Origin: Chitinophagaceae bacterium
Lineage (GTDB): Bacteria > Bacteroidota > Bacteroidia > Chitinophagales > Chitinophagaceae
Length of the DNA: 18,141 nt
Direction: 5' to 3'
Assembly (NCBI GenBank): GCA_003167015.1
Contig: PMUF01000163.1
Span: 1 to 18,141, forward strand
A program made the translations under genes and the position numbers. Under the pieces are notes generated by a model that ran no database searches, had not been told where the DNA came from, and was given only the letters and a program-made list of their open reading frames with translations. Below are positions 13,583 to 18,141 of the stretch, piece after piece (position 1 is the stretch's first letter; each line of letters starts with the position of its first letter).

Positions 13583-14625
13583 TACCACGAGTTTAGATTT
13601 TTTCTGCGGAGAAGAAGTATAATGACGACCGGAGATCCTACCAGGGAAGTGATGATATTGATAGGCAATACGCTTTGGCTGCCTGGCAGCTGTGCGACTA
13701 TGTCACACATCAACAGCAGGATAGTCCCGATCAGACAGCATGCAGGTATGAGGATGCGATGACTGGCCGTATTGAATATCGTCCGGGCGATATGCGGAAC
13801 GGCAATGCCGACAAATCCGATGGGACCGCAAAAAGCGGTGATGCTGCCTGCCAGCAGACTCGTGCTGCAGATGATGATGACGCGGGCCCTGCGCGTGGTC
13901 AATCCCATGCTGCGGGCGTAATGCTCACCCAATAACAATGCATCCAGCATCTTGGAGGAAAGGAAAGCAACGATCAGCCCGGCTGCAACGACACCCGACA
14001 ATATCGACAGCTGGACGCCGGTTACACCTCCCAGTGAGCCGAAGGTCCACAACAGGTATTCCTTGACCTGTTCCGGATCGCTGAAATACTGCCAGACACT
14101 GGTGAGGGCCAGTGTAATGCTGCCAATCATAATCCCGATGATCAGCATCAGGACGTTGTCCTTGAGCTGCCGGGACAGCGCCAGCACCAGCAGCATGACG
14201 GCGCCGGCGCTCAGGCATGCCGCCGTGATGATCAGCCAGCTGCCGGATACGCCCAGCTCCTTGATCGCAAACAGGGTGGCCATGCTTCCGCCCGTCAACA
14301 TCACCGCTGCGACGCCCAGTCCGGCCCCGGAGGTAATCCCCAGGATGGCAGGATCGGCTAGCGGGTTGCGGAACAAGGTCTGCATCTGCAGTCCGCCGAC
14401 GGACAACCCGCAACCCGCCAGCACGGCGGCGCAGGCCTTGGGCAGCCTGATCTTTGCGATGATGAAATGCCAGGTAGGATTGGCCGTCCGGGGTGAAAAA
14501 AAGACTTTGACGATCTCGCTGACCGGTATCTTCACCGTACCCATCGACAGGTCCAGCAGAAAGACCAGCAGTAGCAACAACAGCAGCCCTGCCAAACGAA
14601 TTTTCTGTATCGGGCTTTCTGTCAT
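13582..14625 (-). CDS. btuC: FecCD-type ABC permease, probable cobalamin importer BtuC
   Basis: A 347-residue inner-membrane permease of the FecCD/BtuC family with about ten hydrophobic helices. Family features include the Leu-rich first helix, LPKACAAVLAGCGLSVGGLQMQTLFRNPLADPAILGITSGAGLGV (read in two parts, about 53-98), the LLGEHYARSMGL loop that contacts the ATPase, and GPIGFVGIAVPHIAR near the C-terminal third. The paired permease forms the channel through which the periplasmic binding protein hands over cobalamin or a siderophore. Its ATG (14623-14625) shares ATGA with the btuF stop and its TAA overlaps the btuD start, so all three genes are translationally linked. Confidence 0.9.
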   Translation of the reverse strand: MTESPIQKIRLAGLLLLLLLVFLLDLSMGTVKIPVSEIVKVFFSPRTANPTWHFIIAKIRLPKACAAVLAGCGLSVGGLQMQTLFRNPLADPAILGITSGAGLGVAAVMLTGGSMATLFAIKELGVSGSWLIITAACLSAGAVMLLVLALSRQLKDNVLMLIIGIMIGSITLALTSVWQYFSDPEQVKEYLLWTFGSLGGVTGVQLSILSGVVAAGLIVAFLSSKMLDALLLGEHYARSMGLTTRRARVIIICSTSLLAGSITAFCGPIGFVGIAVPHIARTIFNTASHRILIPACCLIGTILLLMCDIVAQLPGSQSVLPINIITSLVGSPVVIILLLRRKNLNSW

Positions 14626-15803
14626 TTGATTTGTTTATAGTAATACAGCGAGTCGGCGGGAAGTAACCCCGGATGAAGGATACGGATTATATCTGCCAGC
14701 ACTGGCTGGGGGTTTACGGCGCCGGACTCCCAATAATCATTAGACCCCAGATCATTCACCCGCTTGTTATTATTGTAGATAGCCCCCGTTTGAAGGGCAT
14801 GAAAGGTGTTGTAACGAGGATCTTTGGAAAGGATGTCGTTTTTTGAATCGACGTAGCCGACGTTCAGCCAATAGTCGGCCGTCAGCGCGACGGGCGCCAC
14901 CGACTCGAAGGTCAGCGCCAGGCTGCCGGTACCCTTGGTATCCGACCAATGATAGTCGGCGCCCGCGTCCCGCAGGAATTGAGCCATATAACTTTCCCCC
15001 GCCGGCGTGTACCAGGTGCCTTTAAAGGGCATCCCGATGATGACCGAAGGCTTTACCGTCGCTCCGCTGCCGATCTTCGCGATTTGTTGATAGGCTTGTT
15101 CTACGCTATCGAATTTCCTGTTCACGAATGCTTCCCGGTCGGTCAGCGCTCCGACCAGCTTGACCCATTCGGCCCGGCCCAGGGGCGTCGTCTCGAGCCA
15201 TTCCGCATTGGGGAGGACAGGGATCCCCGCATCGATCAGCGTCTTGTATTGGCCGAAGGCCGACTCCGGGTTGCTCATCGTCATCAGTACGCCGGGATGC
15301 AAAGTAACCACCTGCTCGTTGTTCAGGTTGGCATCCATGCCGACCAGCTTGATCTTCCCCGATGTTATACCCGCCCGTACGATAGTCGAATTCACATAAT
15401 GCCCGTTGCCTAACCCGATGATCCGGTCAGCCACCCCGACAAAATCCGATTGCGCGACATGCATGGAGGACATGACGATCAGCGACTGCACCGGGGTGAT
15501 GATCACCTGTGCAGAAGGATGACCGGCCGGAACGGCCATTCCTTGCGGCACCAGCAGGTAATCCAGCGTGTCCATTCGCCCGCCCGAGCGGTTCAGGATC
15601 TTCACTTCTTTATAATGATCGAAATAATCGATAGTAAAGCCATGCGCATATTTGACGATTGATCGGTCAGGTGAAGACACACTGTCTCCGGCCGCGCCCG
15701 ATGGCTTATTGTCAGATGCCGGCTGCCGGCAGGCGAATCCAATGAACAATAAAAAGATAACAATGACAGCGCGTAACGATAACGACCTGGAAATTAGCTT
15801 CAT
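14622..15803 (-). CDS. btuF: ABC transporter substrate-binding lipoprotein, probable cobalamin-binding BtuF
   Basis: The binding protein of the importer: a 393-residue TroA/BtuF-like fold anchored by lipid. The start at ATG 15801-15803 gives a signal peptide with lipobox region IGFAC and Cys25 as the anchor; a TTG ten codons further upstream lies before the likely transcript start and adds nothing useful. The first lobe has VKYAHGFTIDYFDHYKEVKI and VIITPVQSLIVMSSMHVAQSD; a long helix region joins it to the second lobe with GMPFKGTWYTPAGESYMAQFL and DAGADYHWSD. It is longer than E. coli BtuF (about 266). Relatives in Bacteroidota are often labelled iron-siderophore or B12 binding; the link to a B12 locus favours the latter. 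Confidence 0.8.
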   Translation of the reverse strand: MKLISRSLSLRAVIVIFLLFIGFACRQPASDNKPSGAAGDSVSSPDRSIVKYAHGFTIDYFDHYKEVKILNRSGGRMDTLDYLLVPQGMAVPAGHPSAQVIITPVQSLIVMSSMHVAQSDFVGVADRIIGLGNGHYVNSTIVRAGITSGKIKLVGMDANLNNEQVVTLHPGVLMTMSNPESAFGQYKTLIDAGIPVLPNAEWLETTPLGRAEWVKLVGALTDREAFVNRKFDSVEQAYQQIAKIGSGATVKPSVIIGMPFKGTWYTPAGESYMAQFLRDAGADYHWSDTKGTGSLALTFESVAPVALTADYWLNVGYVDSKNDILSKDPRYNTFHALQTGAIYNNNKRVNDLGSNDYWESGAVNPQPVLADIIRILHPGLLPADSLYYYKQIK

Positions 15804-15830
15804 ATTAATATGGTTTTCAACCAAACAGCG

Positions 15831-15838
15831 CAAAAGTA
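15831..15838 (-). promoter_or_regulatory. Putative -7 element of the btuFCD operon
   Basis: TACTTTTG on the minus strand matches TAnnTTTG and lies 27 bases before the btuF ATG, giving a leader of about 20 bases with no room for a riboswitch. No TTG is found at the -33 position. Confidence 0.45.
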
Positions 15839-15847
15839 ACCGAGTCG

Positions 15848-15864
15848 ATGCATACTTGTTGCAT
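15848..15864. promoter_or_regulatory. Inverted repeat ATGCA-N7-TGCAT between divergent promoters
   Basis: ATGCA (15848-15852) and TGCAT (15860-15864) lie between the two divergent -7 elements and cover the TTG (15859-15861) of the plus-strand promoter. The layout fits an operator, but arms of five bases can occur by chance. Confidence 0.25.
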
Positions 15865-15889
15865 ATCTACCCGAAAACGTTTATGTTTG
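15859..15889 (+). promoter_or_regulatory. Putative promoter of the PKD/DNRLRE lipoprotein
   Basis: TTG (15859-15861), 20 bases, then TATGTTTG (15882-15889) matches both elements of the Bacteroidota promoter with the usual spacing. The transcript would begin near 15896, some 38 bases before ATG 15934. Confidence 0.6.
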
Positions 15890-15933
15890 CCAGTCCTCCT
15901 AACCGTGTATAACCAAATTTCGTTATATATTTT

Positions 15934-16872
15934 ATGAAAGCTCCTAACCTAACCTTTCCGACTCTCGCGATGGCGAGCCTCCTGTTATTTTCTTGTCAGA
16001 AAAACTCCCCCCTCGTTGTCGAAAGAAAACCGCCCGTTGTAAACGCCGGTCCTTCGCAAACCCTGACCCTGCCGTCAGACACCGTCTACCTCAGCGGTAA
16101 AGTCACCGATTCGGGCAGTACCATCTCGGGTTATTTGTGGAGTGAAGTATCGGGCCCCAACGTTCCCGTCATCACTGCCGAAGGCTCTCCTTCTACCTCT
16201 GTCACAGGGTTGATCGCGGGTACCTATATCTTCCAGTTAATGGCGACGGATTCCTTCGGGCTGACGGGAGTAGATACCCTGCAGGTCATTGTTAATCCGG
16301 CCCAGAAAAACACTTCGCCCGTGACCCTGGCCCCGATCGATAATCCTTATGAGTTTACTTATATAGGCAATGCCACGACTAATTACAGCGAACCCCAGTA
16401 TCCCAAAGAGCTGGGGGCGGAAGCCTGGACAGTTAACAGTGTATATGTTGCCGTGAGGGCTGTTTTCAAATTCGATCTGGCTTCGTTGTCCAATACGGCC
16501 ATTGCATCGGCCAGTCTCTCGCTGTATTCCAATCCGACTCCTGGTACGGCGAACCTCACTACGCCAAATTATGGCACCTCCAATGCTTTTTATATTCAAC
16601 GGGTCAGCAGCAGCTGGGATCCCACGACTGCTACCTGGGCGACGCAGCCGACCATCGATACGACAGCCGAAGTGTTGATCCCCCAGACCAACCTCTCCAC
16701 CCTTGATATCACGAACGTCGATGTGACGCAGCTCGTTAAGAATATGATCGCCTCAGGGAATTATGGCTTTGAGATCCGGTTGCAGAATGAAGTTACCTAT
16801 AATTCCAGGATATTCTGCTCCAGCAGCTATTCTGATTCGACCAAACGGCCGCAGCTGGTGATCACGTATTAA
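15934..16872 (+). CDS. Lipoprotein with PKD-like and DNRLRE domains
   Basis: A 312-residue lipoprotein: the signal peptide ends LLFSC, with Cys21 as the lipid anchor. Residues about 34-122 form one PKD/K319L-like beta-sandwich (VNAGPSQTLTLPSDTVYLSG, GYLWSEVSGP, AGTYIFQLMATDSFGL). Residues about 130-312 match the DNRLRE domain, a beta fold found on many secreted carbohydrate-related proteins (AVFKFDLASLSN, SASLSLYSN, SSSWDPTTATWATQP, GFEIRLQNE, KRPQLVITY). No catalytic domain is present, so it may bind a glycan or protein at the outer surface; this is inferred from domains alone. It has its own promoter and terminator and lies between the B12 locus and a TonB receptor gene on the other strand, without a visible partner. 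Confidence 0.85.
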   Translation: MKAPNLTFPTLAMASLLLFSCQKNSPLVVERKPPVVNAGPSQTLTLPSDTVYLSGKVTDSGSTISGYLWSEVSGPNVPVITAEGSPSTSVTGLIAGTYIFQLMATDSFGLTGVDTLQVIVNPAQKNTSPVTLAPIDNPYEFTYIGNATTNYSEPQYPKELGAEAWTVNSVYVAVRAVFKFDLASLSNTAIASASLSLYSNPTPGTANLTTPNYGTSNAFYIQRVSSSWDPTTATWATQPTIDTTAEVLIPQTNLSTLDITNVDVTQLVKNMIASGNYGFEIRLQNEVTYNSRIFCSSSYSDSTKRPQLVITY

Positions 16873-16906
16873 ACGAAGAGACTCCTTTTTATATCGCTCT
16901 TAACGG

Positions 16907-16939
16907 ACCGGTCCCGCTACATTGCGGGGCCGGTTTTTT
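16907..16939 (+). terminator. Strong intrinsic terminator after the lipoprotein gene
   Basis: ACCGGTCCCGC (16907-16917), a 6-base loop TACATT, then GCGGGGCCGGT (16924-16934) forms an 11-bp stem with one T-G wobble, followed by six T's (16934-16939). The convergent receptor gene's stop is at its right edge (16939-16941). On the minus strand the hairpin lacks a T-run, so it serves the plus strand best. Confidence 0.9.
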
Positions 16940-18141
16940 CATTTTAATATCCAATGGAAGGATGCGCCTGCAAAATAATTCCGGGTCGGTGCGGCATTAT
17001 AGAACCGGTTCAATGCTGCATTGAAATCGTCTCCCAGGCTATATTTAACATTGAAAGCATTGTCTATCCCCGTGTAGATATCCAGCCGCAATTTTTTTGA
17101 GAGGATTTTCCGCCAGCCGATCCTGCCACCCATCAGATTGTATGACCCCGCAAAGAAGGTATTGGCATCGTTGAGCGGGATCTTAGCCGTATAGGTATAG
17201 GTGACATTGGCATACAGACCTATTTTCAATGTGACGTCCAATCCGCTGACAATCGTCTGCGGTGCTACGCTGGGCAGGCGATGCCCCGAGAAATTCGACG
17301 TGTCCTGGGTGAAAGTTGCATAGTGGAAATCATGCCAGGCGTGGCTGATGAATAGCCGTACGTTGGTGAAGACGCCGTTAGCCTGGTCGACCAGCCGGTA
17401 AGAGACATAGGTCTCCAGCCCATGTTGATTCGTCCCGCCCGCATTGACGGAATAGCTTACTCCGTTCGTGTCGATGCGCTGGACAATGGCATCCTTGATA
17501 TGAAAGACGAACCCATTGATATCGACGAACAGTCTGTCATGCAGGAAGCTGCCCCTTGCGCCGAGTTCATAGTCGATGCCATTTTCCGGCTGGAGGGGAG
17601 GTCCTACAACCCCGGTGCTCTTTTCCAGTTCCTGCACCGTCGGGGTGGAAAACCCGCGGCTGGCGCTGGCATAGACGCTAACGTCCGGCAGGATCGTTTT
17701 CAGCAGGGCAATACGGGGCGCCACTTTATTATTAAAACGAATGGGCGTGGTGACGGGAGGTGTCACGTTGAATTGCGTAATGTTCAGTGCATTGACGTTG
17801 AAGCTGGCGCCCCCCGTTATCGTCCAGCCGTCAGGCAGTTTCAGATCGGCCTGGGCGAAAGCCATATAAGTCCAGTTGTTCAGCTTATCATCCAGCTGAA
17901 GGCCTGCCGGTACACCGTTATTGTTGCCGAAATCCCGGGTTTCGAAAAAGCCTTTCTGTGCCTCGGCGCCGGCATTGACCTGCAAAAGGGAGGACCCCAG
18001 CCAGGATTTGTACTGGAAGACCGTCCGTCCGCCGAAATGGGGCTCTTGTCTATATTCATATACTCTGATGCCGGGGTTGGTAAAATCTGTATACGCTCCG
18101 TATACTGCCGTCGTATTCTGCCAGTGCTCGTCAAAATGATA
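16939..18141 (-). CDS. TonB-dependent outer-membrane receptor, C-terminal barrel (partial)
   Basis: The frame is open from the stop at 16939-16941 to the window's right edge, about 400 residues; a TTG at 17985 is internal, not a start, since the protein clearly continues upstream (for example GGRTVFQYKSWLG). The visible part is the beta-barrel of a TonB-dependent receptor: TGGASFNVNALNITQF, ALLKTILPDVSVYASASRGFSTPTVQEL, NGIDYELGARGSFLHDRLFVDINGF, GLETYVSYRL, and the closing strand AGASFHWILK. The SRGFSTPTVQEL segment is typical of iron-siderophore type receptors of the FecA/FhuA group, so ferric complex uptake is likely, but with the plug outside the window no substrate can be named. No B12 riboswitch lies within view of it. 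Confidence 0.88.
   Translation of the reverse strand, partial: YHFDEHWQNTTAVYGAYTDFTNPGIRVYEYRQEPHFGGRTVFQYKSWLGSSLLQVNAGAEAQKGFFETRDFGNNNGVPAGLQLDDKLNNWTYMAFAQADLKLPDGWTITGGASFNVNALNITQFNVTPPVTTPIRFNNKVAPRIALLKTILPDVSVYASASRGFSTPTVQELEKSTGVVGPPLQPENGIDYELGARGSFLHDRLFVDINGFVFHIKDAIVQRIDTNGVSYSVNAGGTNQHGLETYVSYRLVDQANGVFTNVRLFISHAWHDFHYATFTQDTSNFSGHRLPSVAPQTIVSGLDVTLKIGLYANVTYTYTAKIPLNDANTFFAGSYNLMGGRIGWRKILSKKLRLDIYTGIDNAFNVKYSLGDDFNAALNRFYNAAPTRNYFAGASFHWILK

Noticed and set aside
13952..14629. Open frame of about 225 codons on the plus strand inside btuC
   Set aside because: Antisense to a clear FecCD permease; Ser/Thr/Pro-rich shadow with no motif.
12572..15803. Reading btuFCD as an iron-siderophore importer
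   Set aside because: The family does serve siderophores, and this is not excluded, but the adjoining B12 riboswitch, btuB and cobUTSC make cobalamin the better reading.
15804..15833. TTG start for BtuF ten codons upstream
   Set aside because: It overlaps the putative -7 element, and ATG 15803 gives a proper lipoprotein signal peptide.
1..18141. CRISPR arrays, insertion sequences, integrases and toxin-antitoxin pairs
   Set aside because: No regularly spaced repeats, transposase or integrase motifs, or small paired toxin-like genes were seen on either strand.

Overview
The window looks like a chromosomal stretch of a Bacteroidota bacterium, most likely from the Chitinophagaceae or a close relative. 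The evidence is the DUF4369-thioredoxin lipoprotein, the SusC-era style TonB receptors, short-leader promoters with the TAnnTTTG -7 element, few Shine-Dalgarno sites, and lipoproteins with PKD-like and DNRLRE modules. The genus cannot be settled from this sequence. Base composition is moderately GC-rich except for one visibly AT-rich gene at 5386-6495.

Left part (1-6501), mostly plus strand: the 3' end of alaS; a small DUF3820 protein; a secreted double-PDZ protein under its own promoter; a convergent class I methyltransferase on the minus strand whose stop overlaps the PDZ stop; then a tight plus-strand unit of gatB, a TlpA-like lipoprotein thiol oxidoreductase and an AT-rich acyltransferase-3 membrane protein. 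A bidirectional hairpin terminator closes this unit and also ends the tRNA-Arg(CCG) gene read from the other strand.

Central part (6507-15833), all minus strand: a cobalamin (vitamin B12) uptake and salvage locus. Reading in the direction of transcription it is btuF, btuC, btuD (periplasmic binding protein, permease and ATPase, with overlapping stop/start codons), then a cobalamin riboswitch, then btuB (outer-membrane TonB-dependent receptor), cobU, cobT, cobS, cobC and a MarC-family membrane protein, then a separately promoted tRNA-Arg. BtuB and BtuFCD bring corrinoid into the cell. CobU activates cobinamide, CobT activates the lower base, CobS joins the two, and CobC removes or prepares the phosphate form. 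No corrin-ring synthesis genes are visible, so the locus reads as salvage and remodelling rather than full de novo synthesis. The riboswitch sits between btuD and btuB, so it should control btuB-cobUTSC directly, while btuFCD appear to have their own promoter.

Right part (15848-18141): a divergent promoter region, a lipoprotein with a PKD-like and a DNRLRE domain, a strong terminator, and the 3' part of a second TonB-dependent receptor that runs out of the window.

I did not find a clearly new multi-gene system. The observations most worth a second look are the 14-bp tandem duplication that rebuilds the cobT-cobS stop/start junction, the internal position of the riboswitch, the extra C-terminal domain and altered Q-loop of the ABC ATPase, the AT-rich acyltransferase abutting a tRNA gene, and the GC-rich hairpin-filled leader ahead of that tRNA.
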